Translations under genes and position numbers: made by a program | From: Pseudomonadota bacterium | Lineage (GTDB): Bacteria > Pseudomonadota > Alphaproteobacteria > Rhizobiales > Rhizobiaceae | Direction: 5' to 3' | DNA length: 64,000 nt | NCBI GenBank assembly: GCA_023390055.1 | Contig: JAEWDP010000082.1 | Coordinates: forward strand, 1-64,000 | The notes under the pieces: generated by a model | The model's input: the letters and a program-made list of their open reading frames with translations, nothing else | The model's database searches: none | Told to the model about the DNA's origin: nothing | In this document: piece after piece, positions 34,746 to 43,693 of the stretch | How the letters are laid out: each line of letters opens with the position of its first letter | Position numbering within the stretch: the stretch's first letter is position 1

Positions 34746-35093
34746 TCGTTGCGTGCGAACGAAAGTTATCGTTCCGGCTCGGAGAACAGATCGCAATTCA
34801 GTCCGAATTAGGATCTTGGCGCTATCAACAACGTCCTCAATTATCTCCACTACTGGAGTGATGGGGCGCTCTGGACCCGATTGGCCCCTCCTGTGGCATG
34901 AAAACTTCAAGAAGCCCCACAGAAATGCGGGCTTCTTTGCGGGTCACAACACTTGCCACTGGCTGGGTATAGATGGATTGTAGATGCTGGCTGGGAGACT
35001 TCGGTGTCTTGACCATCCCGTTTCGACGCAAGGAGTTCGAACAGTGTTCGCCGATAAAGATTGCAAAAAGTGCTGGTGAGCCACCAGGCTCAA
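34746..35093. other. Intergenic region between convergent genes, with a possible terminator
   Basis: The 348 bases separate the stops of the CocE-type hydrolase and the GntR regulator. Apart from the hairpin at 34911-34935 nothing is recognised. Confidence 0.4.
34911..34935. terminator. Probable terminator hairpin between convergent genes
   Basis: GAAGCCC at 34911-34917 pairs exactly with GGGCTTC at 34929-34935 around an 11-base loop. TTTG follows on the plus strand and the minus strand continues with a T-rich stretch, so it could serve both convergent transcripts. The T-tracts are short. Confidence 0.45.
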
Positions 35094-35762
35094 TTAGTGT
35101 TCTGGAGCTACTCGCGCATATGCACCAAGGATGAACCGCTCTGCCTGAAGCAGGTAAACTTCGAGAGTCTCGGCCGCAACGGTAGCGTTATCATCTTCAA
35201 GCAATTTTACGATTTTATGGTTCTGATCGATGAATGGCGCATGAAGAAACTCCGGATTCTGCAGTAACCCGAAGACGAGTCTGAGTTCTAAAGATACTTG
35301 AGCATAAAATGCTACCAGACGGGGGCTGTCTGCCAGTTCGACGATTGCAGCATGAAAATTGATGTCGGCACTGCCTACCCCTAACCAGTCTGCGGCGGAA
35401 CGGCATTTGAGGGCCCTTTCGACCGAGGCTCGCATTTTCGTTACTGCAGGGTGGTGTGGGTTTGCCTGTGCAACAGCCGGGATCTCGATGAAGCGACGGA
35501 TCCGATAGATGTCGATGATGGTTGACATGCCTGGCGTTGATACAAACACGCCGCGATTTGCTTCGTAACGTAGTAGGCCCTCTCTTGTGAGAAGGCGAAA
35601 AGCTTCCCTTAAAGTATTGCGAGAAACCTGCAGTTCCTCGCTTAGCGTTAACTCTGACAGATGGCGACCGGGTGTGAGTTGTCCGTTAACGACCCGCTCC
35701 CGAATGCGCGTTGCGACTGTTTCGGCCAGTGTCTGGAGCGTTTCCGGCACGATTTCTCTCAT
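35094..35762 (-). CDS. GntR-family regulator (FadR/FCD subfamily)
   Basis: The 222-residue protein has an N-terminal winged HTH (IRERVVNGQLTPGRHLSELT, then LSEELQVSRNTLREAFRLLTREGLL and the YEANRGVFV wing) and a C-terminal FCD ligand domain with Asp and His metal-site candidates (DINFHAAIVEL, INQNH-like FIDQNHKIVKLL). It is divergent from the 5-oxoprolinase/peptide-transport operon and probably represses it. The start at 35762 begins just before the HTH; longer frames add an uncharged leader without a ribosome site. Confidence 0.85.
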   Translation of the reverse strand: MREIVPETLQTLAETVATRIRERVVNGQLTPGRHLSELTLSEELQVSRNTLREAFRLLTREGLLRYEANRGVFVSTPGMSTIIDIYRIRRFIEIPAVAQANPHHPAVTKMRASVERALKCRSAADWLGVGSADINFHAAIVELADSPRLVAFYAQVSLELRLVFGLLQNPEFLHAPFIDQNHKIVKLLEDDNATVAAETLEVYLLQAERFILGAYARVAPEH

Positions 35763-35975
35763 ATTGCTGATACGTCCACTCTGTCTCGTTTGTTGGAATT
35801 TGCAGTGACTATAAAAATCGGGATCCGTTGTGTTGCGGCCAGCGCTTTGGCTGACCATGGTTCCGATCAAAGGTAAAGCTCCCAAGGCCGAGAGTGCAAA
35901 TAAATCAGAATCGGCAGTCATTTCCCTGGCATTCAAACGAGCGTTGTAGTGGAGATAGGCAAAAATTGTTCAACA

Positions 35976-35983
35976 GTCTAGAC
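35976..35983. promoter_or_regulatory. Possible GntR operator upstream of the pxp operon
   Basis: GTCTAGAC, a perfect 8-base palindrome, lies in the 269-base divergent region, about 50 bases before the PxpA gene. Nearby TTGTTCAACA (35966-35975) is another near-palindrome. FCD-type regulators bind short palindromes of this size. The call rests on position and symmetry only. Confidence 0.3.
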
Positions 35984-36031
35984 GAGATTGCATGAGATTG
36001 ATAACTACATTGTAGCGAACAGGAGTTTCGA

Positions 36032-36793
36032 GTGGTTGATCTTAACAGCGATTTGGGCGAGAGCTTTGGTGCTTGGACCATGAGTGATGATGTTGCCATG
36101 CTGGACGTTGTCAGTAGTGCAAACATTGCCTGTGGATTTCATGCGGGAGATCCCGCAGGAATACTCCAGACGCTTCATGCGGCTAAAGAGCGGCGTATTT
36201 CTGTGGGCGCGCATGTTGGCTACCGTGATCTCGTAGGGTTTGGCCGGCGAGACATGGACCCCTCCAGGGAGGAATTGAGAGCGGATGTCATCTATCAGAT
36301 TGGAGCACTGAAAGGGCTGGCGGCAGCAGCAGGTACATCTGTTACCTACGTCAAGCCTCATGGCGCGTTGTATAATACAATTGCCGTCGACCGTCGTCAG
36401 GCTGATGACGTTATCAGCGCGATCTTGAGTGTTGATCCAAGTCTTACACTTGTTGCGCTTGCCGGCTCACCTCTCGTAGATCAGGCACGATCCGCCGGGC
36501 TGACGGTCGTGGCCGAAGCCTTTGCCGACCGTGCTTACAAATCCGATGGAAGCCTTGTCTCACGCAGGGAAAAGGGGGCGGTTTTGCATGACCCGGATCT
36601 TGTGGCGTCGCGCATGCTGCAAATGGTTCGAGAAGGTGCAATCGATTCGATTGACGGGCAACTGACAAGGATTGAAGCGCAGACGATCTGTGTTCATGGC
36701 GACAGTCCAAGCGCAGTCTTGATGGCGTCACGTCTTCGAACGGTTCTTGAAGAAGCCGGTGTTCCAATTCGTTCTTTCGTGAGAACGGATTAA
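36032..36793 (+). CDS. pxpA: 5-oxoprolinase subunit A (LamB/YcsF family)
   Basis: The 253-residue protein matches PxpA: DLNSDLGESFGAW at the N-terminus, SSANIACGFHAGDP, VGAHVGYRDLVGFGRRDM, YVKPHGALYN, and AEAFADRAYKSDGSLVSR. With PxpB and PxpC it cleaves 5-oxoproline (pyroglutamate) to glutamate using ATP. The start is a GTG at 36032 preceded by AGGAG. It opens a run of nine tightly spaced genes that ends at the M14-type peptidase. Confidence 0.92.
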   Translation: MVDLNSDLGESFGAWTMSDDVAMLDVVSSANIACGFHAGDPAGILQTLHAAKERRISVGAHVGYRDLVGFGRRDMDPSREELRADVIYQIGALKGLAAAAGTSVTYVKPHGALYNTIAVDRRQADDVISAILSVDPSLTLVALAGSPLVDQARSAGLTVVAEAFADRAYKSDGSLVSRREKGAVLHDPDLVASRMLQMVREGAIDSIDGQLTRIEAQTICVHGDSPSAVLMASRLRTVLEEAGVPIRSFVRTD

Positions 36794-36801
36794 GGGACGC
36801 C

Positions 36802-38448
36802 ATGAAAGTCGTATCGCTCGATCAGTGCCGTAATTACTCGATACGTGTGCTGCCTGTCAGGGCTGGCTACGTGCTGGTCGAATTGGGCGACTTGGGAACA
36901 ACGCTGGCGATGCTTGCGGCGTTACATGACCATCCCGTCCCGGGTATCAAAGAGATCATTCCTGCAGCCCGCAGCCTCATGATCGAATTCGACCCGGCAG
37001 ACGTTTCGCTTGATGTTCTTATCGATATTTTCGCTTCGTTAAGGGGGGCGGAGCCTGAACCTTGCTCGGGGTCGCTCACTGAAATACCGGTCCGTTACGA
37101 CGGGGAGGACCTCTCTGAACTGGTTGAGCTGCTTAAGATGACTGCAGATGAAATTGTCATGCGTCATAGTAGCTGCGAGTACACTGTTGCATTCACGGGG
37201 TTTGCTCCGGGATTTGCATATCTCAGCGGAGGGGATCCGCGTTTGACAGTGCCGAGGCGGAGTTCGCCACGCATGCGTGTGCCTGCGGGCTCCGTTGGAC
37301 TTGCCGGTGAGTTTAGTGGGGTTTACCCCAAAGTCAGTCCGGGAGGGTGGCAACTGATTGGCACTACACCACTCGAGATGTTTGATTTGGATCGGACGCC
37401 AGCGACGCTGTTGCAGCCAGGTGATCGCGTACGTTTCGTCGACATGTCGAAGTGCCAACCTCACGAAATCGCAAAGCGGCCCGAGGTGTCCAAGGTCCGG
37501 GCCGAGACGTCAGCCCGTGTCGTGCCGTCTGCTACAATGGAAATCATTTCTGTTGGCCTGCCGGTCTTGTTTCAGGATCTCGGAAGGCCGGGCCAGGCCT
37601 GTCAGGGAATTGGCAGGTCTGGCGCGATGGACCGTCGGAGTCTGCGTTTGGCCAATACCCTTGTCGGAAATGCGACTGGTATGGCTGCGCTGGAGATCGT
37701 GATGGGCGCGCTGACGTTCAAGATGACCGGTCATGCTGTCATGGCAGTATGTGGGGCGCCCGTCGCGATTACGATCGCTTCTTTGAATGGCGAAACGGTT
37801 GAGGCTGCCCATGATAGGGCCATCGCTTTGAATGAAGGGGATGTCGTGACACTCGGTGTACCCTCAGCTGGAACGCGTTCCTATCTTGCCATGCGCGGCG
37901 GCTTCGATGTTTCTTCGGTCCTGGGCAGTTTCGCGACAGATACGCTTGCGCAGATTGGTCCGCCACCGGTCTTGTCAGGGGATGTGATTCCGATTGTTCC
38001 CGTAACGGCGGGGACAGCCATCTCTCTTCCGTCGCAGCCGGGAATTCAGATGCCATGTCCCGGAGAGACAGTCACGTTGGATGTGGTACTGGGTCCAAGA
38101 ACGGACTGGTTCACGAAAGAAGCCGTCGAAAGTTTCTTGTCCCAAGCCTGGGACGTAACTGCACAGTCGAGTCGAGTTGGTTTTAGACTTGAGGGTGAAC
38201 CGCTCACGCGTCTGAACCGAAACGAGCTTCCTAGCGAGGCGACTGTGCGAGGTGCCATTCAGGTGCCCGCCAGTGGCAAGCCGGTGCTGTTTCTGGCCGA
38301 TCATCCGATAACGGGCGGCTACCCGGTTATTGCCAATGTGGCAAACCACCATCTTGATATTGCGGGGCAAGTTCCTGTTGGCGCACGGATTGTCTTCAAT
38401 GCTACAAACGATTTTGTCCCTCGCCTTATACCGGGAAAACACTCATGA
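36802..38448 (+). CDS. pxpBC: 5-oxoprolinase subunits B and C fused (KipI-KipA type)
   Basis: The 548-residue protein fuses PxpB (residues about 10-220: GYVLVELGDLGTTLAML, FTGFAPGFAYLSGGDPRL, RVPAGSVGLAGEFSGVYP) with PxpC, the biotin-dependent carboxyltransferase-like domain (from about 238: ISVGLPVLFQDLGRPGQACQ, GIGRSGAMDRRSLRLAN, YLAMRGGFDVSSVLGS, GGYPVIANV). In E. coli the two are separate proteins. The C-terminal half is homologous to the urea carboxylase CT region, which matters because the next gene encodes a biotin carboxylase with carrier domain. Confidence 0.9.
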   Translation: MKVVSLDQCRNYSIRVLPVRAGYVLVELGDLGTTLAMLAALHDHPVPGIKEIIPAARSLMIEFDPADVSLDVLIDIFASLRGAEPEPCSGSLTEIPVRYDGEDLSELVELLKMTADEIVMRHSSCEYTVAFTGFAPGFAYLSGGDPRLTVPRRSSPRMRVPAGSVGLAGEFSGVYPKVSPGGWQLIGTTPLEMFDLDRTPATLLQPGDRVRFVDMSKCQPHEIAKRPEVSKVRAETSARVVPSATMEIISVGLPVLFQDLGRPGQACQGIGRSGAMDRRSLRLANTLVGNATGMAALEIVMGALTFKMTGHAVMAVCGAPVAITIASLNGETVEAAHDRAIALNEGDVVTLGVPSAGTRSYLAMRGGFDVSSVLGSFATDTLAQIGPPPVLSGDVIPIVPVTAGTAISLPSQPGIQMPCPGETVTLDVVLGPRTDWFTKEAVESFLSQAWDVTAQSSRVGFRLEGEPLTRLNRNELPSEATVRGAIQVPASGKPVLFLADHPITGGYPVIANVANHHLDIAGQVPVGARIVFNATNDFVPRLIPGKHS

Positions 38449-40226
38449 AGACGATTCTGATTGCAAATCGCGGCGAAATAGCATTGCGGATCATTCGGGC
38501 ATGCAAGGATTACGGTCTCCGCTCGGTCGCAGTATATGCCGATATTGATGTTAACGCGTTATTCGTATCCCAAGCCGATATGGCTTTTGCACTCGATGGT
38601 TCTAGCCCTAAGGACACCTATCTCCATATTGAGAAATTGATTGCCATTGCCAAGCGTTCAGGTGCGGATGCCGTGCATCCAGGTTACGGGTTCTTATCCG
38701 AAAGGGCAGACTTCGCCCAGGCCGTAATGGATGCCGGGTTGACCTGGATCGGGCCGAACCCCAAGGTGATAGAGGTACTTGGTGACAAGCTCGAAGCGCG
38801 TCGGATAGCAAAGCGTGCCGGAGCGCCTTTGGTCGCAGGTAGCCAGGGAGCAATTTCAAGTTCTGTAGAAGCGCTGGAATTTGCACGCCAATTTGGATTG
38901 CCTGTTGCCATCAAGGCGGCGCATGGCGGTGGTGGACGCGGCATGAAGATTGCGCATCACCTGGATGATGTGGAGGAGTGCTTTGCCTCTGCAACTCGCG
39001 AGGCGATGGCCGCCTTTGGCAGAAGTGAGTGCTTCATTGAGCGGTTTATCGAAAACCCGCGTCACATCGAAGCGCAAATACTGGCGGATCATTTCGGCAA
39101 CGTGGTAGTTGTCGGTACACGGGACTGCTCTTTGCAGCGGCGGAATCAAAAATTGATTGAGGAAGCACCTGCGCCTTTTCTGTCATCCGAACAGCGGAAG
39201 ACGATCGAGATGGCTGCGCGCGATATTTGTGTTGAAGCTGGATATACCGGCGCGGGAACTGTGGAATTCCTCCTTGGTTCAGATGGGTTGATCTCCTTCC
39301 TGGAAGTCAATACGCGTCTCCAGGTAGAACATCCCGTTACGGAAGAGACGACGGGACTTGATCTTGTGATCGAGCAGTTTCGAATTGCAGAAGGCCTTCC
39401 GCTTAATGTCAGTGAGATGCCGACACCACGCGGACATGCGATCGAATTTCGTATCAATATAGAGGACCCAGGTCGGGGTTTCCTGCCTGCAGCCGGTGAG
39501 ATTGTCGAGTTTGTGGTGCCATCCGGGCCAGGCATCCGCCTCGACACTGGTGTAGCAAGTGGCTCGGTTGTGCCGCCAATGTTTGATTCTCTCGTCGCCA
39601 AGCTGATTGTCTGGGCACCGACGCGCGAGCAGGCGATTGCCCGGGCTCGCCGAGCACTCAGTGAGTTCAGGATTGAAGGCGTGCCCTCAGTTCTTCCCTT
39701 TCACCGAGCCGTCATCAACCATGCCGATTTCATTGGTGATGATTTTAAAGTCCACACGCGCTGGATTGAAGTTGATTTTGCGCAAAGCATCTCGATGGAG
39801 GATCGACCGCCCGCAGCCGACGGAAGCGGGTTGCTGCGCGGTCGCATAGAGATTGACGGAAGATTGGTCACTGTAGGCATCCCGGATGCATTCCTGCGAC
39901 TCCTCAACCCTTCCATTTCGATCAAAAACCCAACGGAATCGACCAAGGTCATTGACGACGATGGCGTAGTAGTCGCCCCTGTTCCGGGCACTCTTGTTCA
40001 ATGGCACGTCAAAGATGGCAGTCATGTTGCGAAGGGCGACGTGATTGCGACTATGGATGCGATGAAGATGGAAACGGGTGTTTCGTCGCCAAAAGCCGGC
40101 AACATATCTCTTATCGCTCAGGTAGGGTCTTTTCAAACTGCCGGTGCCGTTATCGCAAGGGTAACGGAAAAGCGTGACAACGGAGCATCCAACAGTCTCG
40201 CGAAAACGCCGGAGACCCAGACATGA
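38445..40226 (+). CDS. Biotin carboxylase fused to a biotin carrier domain, linked to PxpABC
   Basis: The 593-residue protein has the biotin carboxylase fold (ILIANRGEIALRIIRACKDY, ATP-grasp KAAHGGGGRGMKIA at about 158-170, EVNTRLQVEHPVTEETTG at 287-304) and a C-terminal biotinyl domain with ATMDAMKMETG, Lys541 being the biotinylation site. It would carboxylate biotin at ATP cost and hand the carboxyl to a transferase. Its 4-base overlap with the PxpB-PxpC fusion suggests that fusion is the transferase, giving a biotin-dependent lactam (pyroglutamate-like) carboxylating or opening system (inference). No separate acetyl-CoA carboxyltransferase is nearby. Confidence 0.9.
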   Translation: MKTILIANRGEIALRIIRACKDYGLRSVAVYADIDVNALFVSQADMAFALDGSSPKDTYLHIEKLIAIAKRSGADAVHPGYGFLSERADFAQAVMDAGLTWIGPNPKVIEVLGDKLEARRIAKRAGAPLVAGSQGAISSSVEALEFARQFGLPVAIKAAHGGGGRGMKIAHHLDDVEECFASATREAMAAFGRSECFIERFIENPRHIEAQILADHFGNVVVVGTRDCSLQRRNQKLIEEAPAPFLSSEQRKTIEMAARDICVEAGYTGAGTVEFLLGSDGLISFLEVNTRLQVEHPVTEETTGLDLVIEQFRIAEGLPLNVSEMPTPRGHAIEFRINIEDPGRGFLPAAGEIVEFVVPSGPGIRLDTGVASGSVVPPMFDSLVAKLIVWAPTREQAIARARRALSEFRIEGVPSVLPFHRAVINHADFIGDDFKVHTRWIEVDFAQSISMEDRPPAADGSGLLRGRIEIDGRLVTVGIPDAFLRLLNPSISIKNPTESTKVIDDDGVVVAPVPGTLVQWHVKDGSHVAKGDVIATMDAMKMETGVSSPKAGNISLIAQVGSFQTAGAVIARVTEKRDNGASNSLAKTPETQT

Positions 40227-42049
40227 CGATGGCTATGAATGACCGTAATCCGCTCCTGACGGTCGAAGGGCTCAGTGTCAGTTTTGGTGCTCAGCGTGTT
40301 GTTGATGATCTCTCATTTGTCGTTGAGCCGGGCAGGACGGTCGCAGTTGTAGGGGAGTCCGGCTCCGGAAAATCGGTCACTTCCTTATCGATCATGCGTC
40401 TGGCCGACATGATGGGCGCGAAATTTGCGTCGGGAAGTATCATGTTCGAGGGCAAGAACCTGCTCGAGGCAACGCAGAAAGAGATGCAGGTCATACGCGG
40501 TAAGGATATCGCCATGATCTTTCAGGAGCCGATGACGTCGCTAAATCCCCTCTTTACGGTCGGTGATCAGATCAGCGAAGTTCTCATCCTGCATGAAGGG
40601 ATGACCAAGGCGGCCGCGATCTCCGAGACAGAGAGGCTTCTGGACATGGTTCGCCTGCCGGATTCCAGGGGACTCCTGAAACGCTATCCGCACCAGTTGT
40701 CGGGAGGAATGCGCCAACGTGTCATGATAGCCATGGCTCTTGCCTGCCGTCCTAAGCTTCTTATCGCCGACGAGCCGACAACCGCACTCGATGTTACGAT
40801 CCAGGCCCAGATCCTCAATATCATGCGGGATCTGCAAAAAGATCTCGGGATGGGAATGATTTTCATCACCCATGATATGGGCGTAGTTGCCGAAATGGCA
40901 GACGATGTCGTGGTGATGTGGAAGGGCCGGAAAGTGGAGGAAGGCGCTGTCCATGCGATCTTCAAGGATCCAAAGCATCCCTACACGCGTACCCTTCTCG
41001 CAGCTGTTCCACGTCTGGGCAGCATGGCTGGAGAGGATTTTCCCAAGCGTATGCCCCATACCGTTCTCGAGGACGGCCGGCCGAAGCTTGTCGGAGAGCA
41101 ACGTCGCCAAGACACGGCGCGCTACGACGGTGAGCCGCTGCTTTGTGTCAAGGATCTGTTTGTTCGTTTCGATATTCGCAAAACTCTCTTCGGGAGAGCC
41201 ACTCACCGCCTGAGTGCCGCCTCAAACGTTAATCTTGAGATTTATCCGGGTGAAACACTTGCGCTTGTTGGAGAGTCTGGCTCTGGAAAGTCAACGATCG
41301 GTAGAACGATCCAACAGCTCCAGAAGGCAATGTCAGGTGATATTGTTTTCGATGGTAAGAAATACTCGTCAATGTCCCCGGCGCAACGGTTTAGGATGCG
41401 CCAGGAGGTACAGTATATTTTCCAGGACCCTTTCGCGTCGCTCGATCCACGAAAGACAGTCGGTTTCTCAATCGCAGAGCCGATCAGGACGCATGGTCTG
41501 ATCACGGATCCCGGGGCCTTACGTCGCCGTGTCGATGAATTGCTGGAGCGAGTGGGGCTGGGTTCTGATCATGCGCAACGCTACCCCCACGAATTTTCTG
41601 GCGGACAGCGCCAGCGCATCTGCATCGCCCGTGCGCTTGCCTCCAAACCGAAACTGATCATTGCTGACGAAGCCTTGTCAGCACTAGACGTGTCGATTCA
41701 GGCCCAGATTATCAATCTCTTCATGGATCTCCAGGCCGATCACGGTCTCGCCTATCTTTTCATAAGCCACGATATGGCAGTGGTCGAGAAGATGAGCCAC
41801 CGGGTTGCCGTCTTGTACCTTGGTCAGATTATGGAGATGGGTAGCCGCCGTCAGGTGTTTGAAACACCGGCGCATGATTACACGCGCCGTCTCCTGTCTG
41901 CTGTTCCAGTCGCTGATCCGGGTGTCAGACGAAAGAATGTGATGATCGAGGGTGATATCCCCAACCCGGTTCGTCGTGTCGGTGATGAGCCGAAAATCCT
42001 CGTACACGAGGAAATAGCTTCAGGCCACTTTGTGGCAAAAAATATCTGA
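40223..42049 (+). CDS. Peptide-type ABC transporter ATPase, two fused domains
   Basis: The 608-residue protein contains DppD-like and DppF-like halves: GESGSGKSVTSLS, LSGGMRQRVMIAMAL and LLIADEPTTALDV in the first; GESGSGKSTIGRT, FSGGQRQRICIARAL and LIIADEALSALDV in the second, where Glu-Ala replaces Glu-Pro after the Walker B Asp. It overlaps the biotin carboxylase gene by 4 bases, tying uptake to the 5-oxoprolinase-like enzymes in one transcript. Confidence 0.92.
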   Translation: MTMAMNDRNPLLTVEGLSVSFGAQRVVDDLSFVVEPGRTVAVVGESGSGKSVTSLSIMRLADMMGAKFASGSIMFEGKNLLEATQKEMQVIRGKDIAMIFQEPMTSLNPLFTVGDQISEVLILHEGMTKAAAISETERLLDMVRLPDSRGLLKRYPHQLSGGMRQRVMIAMALACRPKLLIADEPTTALDVTIQAQILNIMRDLQKDLGMGMIFITHDMGVVAEMADDVVVMWKGRKVEEGAVHAIFKDPKHPYTRTLLAAVPRLGSMAGEDFPKRMPHTVLEDGRPKLVGEQRRQDTARYDGEPLLCVKDLFVRFDIRKTLFGRATHRLSAASNVNLEIYPGETLALVGESGSGKSTIGRTIQQLQKAMSGDIVFDGKKYSSMSPAQRFRMRQEVQYIFQDPFASLDPRKTVGFSIAEPIRTHGLITDPGALRRRVDELLERVGLGSDHAQRYPHEFSGGQRQRICIARALASKPKLIIADEALSALDVSIQAQIINLFMDLQADHGLAYLFISHDMAVVEKMSHRVAVLYLGQIMEMGSRRQVFETPAHDYTRRLLSAVPVADPGVRRKNVMIEGDIPNPVRRVGDEPKILVHEEIASGHFVAKNI

Positions 42050-42095
42050 AAACTGCAACAAGCTGCACTAAATCGAAGAGGAAGAGGACGAGAAA

Positions 42096-43631
42096 ATGAA
42101 GATGATGAAACGGGGTTTGAGAGCGAGCGTCATGGCGCTGGCTCTTTCGGGAATCGCGTTCTCGGCAGTGCCTGCGCTTGCGACGGGAAAGATGACGGTT
42201 TCTTCGCCACAAGATCCAGGTAGCTGGGATCCGATTGATACGTTTCTTGTAGCCTGGGCCGCGGTCTCCACGAATATTTTTGACGGGTTAACCTATCGTG
42301 GCCCCGACATGAAGCTCGTGCCTGCACTTGCCGAAAGCTGGGAAGAACTCGATGACGGAAAGCGTATCCGCTTCAAATTGCGGCAGGATGTTTCCTTTCA
42401 CAATGGTGAGCCATTTAATGCGGCAGCTGTGAAGTACACGTTCGACAGGCTCCTGGGCGAAGAAGGTTCCAAGGGTCCGCAGCGCTCGAATTATATCGCA
42501 ATCGAAAGTGTCGAGATCATCGATGACTACACGGTGGACATGAAGCTTTCGACGCCGGATCCGGTTCTCCTGATCAAGCTTGCAGGTTATGGCGCGATGA
42601 TTGTACCGCCAGAGTATATTGAAGAGCACGGCGAAGACCATTTCAATCTCAATCCTGTCGGCACCGGAGCATTCAAGTTTTCTTCTTATGAGCCAAAGGT
42701 CGGCATTAAGCTTGAGGCGAATGCCGATTATTGGGGTGGCGCTCCCAAGTTGTCCGAGCTGGAATATCGGTTCATTGCAGAACCGGCGACAGCTGTGGCA
42801 GAGCTACAGGCTGGCCGTATCGACTTGGTCATTCCGCCCACTATTCCTATTGGGATGATCCCGGTGATCGAGGGAGATGATAATCTCGAGATTGTCAGTG
42901 TTCCTGGACCGACAGTTGATGCGTTGCGTTTCAATACGCGCGATGGCATTACCGCCGATGCCAGGGTGCGTAAGGCGATCATCATGGCTGTCGATCGCAA
43001 GATGATTGTTGACACCATCCTTGCCGGACAGGGGGCCGAGATCGCAACCTTCCAAAGTGCACTCTCATTCGGCTATGACCCTGACCTTGCGCCGCTACCT
43101 TTCGATCCGGAAGGCGCCAAGAAACTGTTGCAGGAGGCCGGCGTTGAGCAGGGCGCCCCGGTGCAGATTGACATACGCGGTAATGACAGCACCATGAACG
43201 AGGTTGCGCAGATTATCTCAAGTTACCTGTCGATGGTGGGGCTTACTGCCACGATCAAGCCGTATGAGACCAACGTTTTGATCAATGACATCATCCCGCA
43301 AGGTAAAACAGGTGCGATGTTCCAGCAAAAATGGGGTGGATGGACGTTCGATTACGATAATACGGCCTATTCGATGTATCACTCTGGCGAAAAATGGAAC
43401 CCTTATGAAAAGGATGAGACCCTGGACAAGCTGCTGGAATCGCAGCGTCCGCTGACAGACCGTGCTGAACGCGAAAAGATCCTGAAAGAAATTGGTGCAT
43501 ACGTCGCTGATCAAGCTCTGGAACTTCCGCTTTATAACAGCAATGCGATCTATGGAATTTCCAAGCGCGTTAAGGGCTTTGTCGCTGCACCGGACAACCG
43601 GCTGAAGTTGACGGACGTTACCGTAGAGTAA
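42096..43631 (+). CDS. Peptide-type ABC substrate-binding protein
   Basis: The 511-residue SBP_bac_5 protein has a Sec signal peptide (RASVMALALSGIAFSAVPALA) and family segments PALAESWEELDDGKRIRFKL, VSFHNGEPFNAAAVKYTFDR, GTGAFKFSSYEP and KTGAMFQQKWGGWTFDYDN. The ligand is unknown; peptides or pyroglutamyl compounds are suggested by the operon. A purine-rich ribosome site (GAGGAAGAGGACGAG) precedes the ATG. Confidence 0.9.
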   Translation: MKMMKRGLRASVMALALSGIAFSAVPALATGKMTVSSPQDPGSWDPIDTFLVAWAAVSTNIFDGLTYRGPDMKLVPALAESWEELDDGKRIRFKLRQDVSFHNGEPFNAAAVKYTFDRLLGEEGSKGPQRSNYIAIESVEIIDDYTVDMKLSTPDPVLLIKLAGYGAMIVPPEYIEEHGEDHFNLNPVGTGAFKFSSYEPKVGIKLEANADYWGGAPKLSELEYRFIAEPATAVAELQAGRIDLVIPPTIPIGMIPVIEGDDNLEIVSVPGPTVDALRFNTRDGITADARVRKAIIMAVDRKMIVDTILAGQGAEIATFQSALSFGYDPDLAPLPFDPEGAKKLLQEAGVEQGAPVQIDIRGNDSTMNEVAQIISSYLSMVGLTATIKPYETNVLINDIIPQGKTGAMFQQKWGGWTFDYDNTAYSMYHSGEKWNPYEKDETLDKLLESQRPLTDRAEREKILKEIGAYVADQALELPLYNSNAIYGISKRVKGFVAAPDNRLKLTDVTVE

Positions 43632-43637
43632 CTGAAT

Positions 43638-43672
43638 GAGCGAGTGCCGCCTGAAAACGGCGGCGCTTGCTC
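43638..43672 (+). promoter_or_regulatory. Intercistronic stem-loop between binding-protein and permease genes
   Basis: GAGCGAGTGCCGCC at 43638-43651 pairs over all 14 positions (two as G-U) with GGCGGCGCTTGCTC at 43659-43672; the loop is TGAAAAC. It starts six bases after the binding-protein stop and lacks a T-tract. It should stabilise the upstream message or partly attenuate transcription into the permease genes. Confidence 0.65.
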
Positions 43673-43693
43673 CTGTTTCGAAGGATAAGAACG

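Noticed and set aside
35986..36010. TTGCATGAGAT near the pxp operon as a third copy of the LysR element
   Set aside because: Only about eleven bases match, and the AATTGG arm and symmetry are missing; chance similarity is likely.
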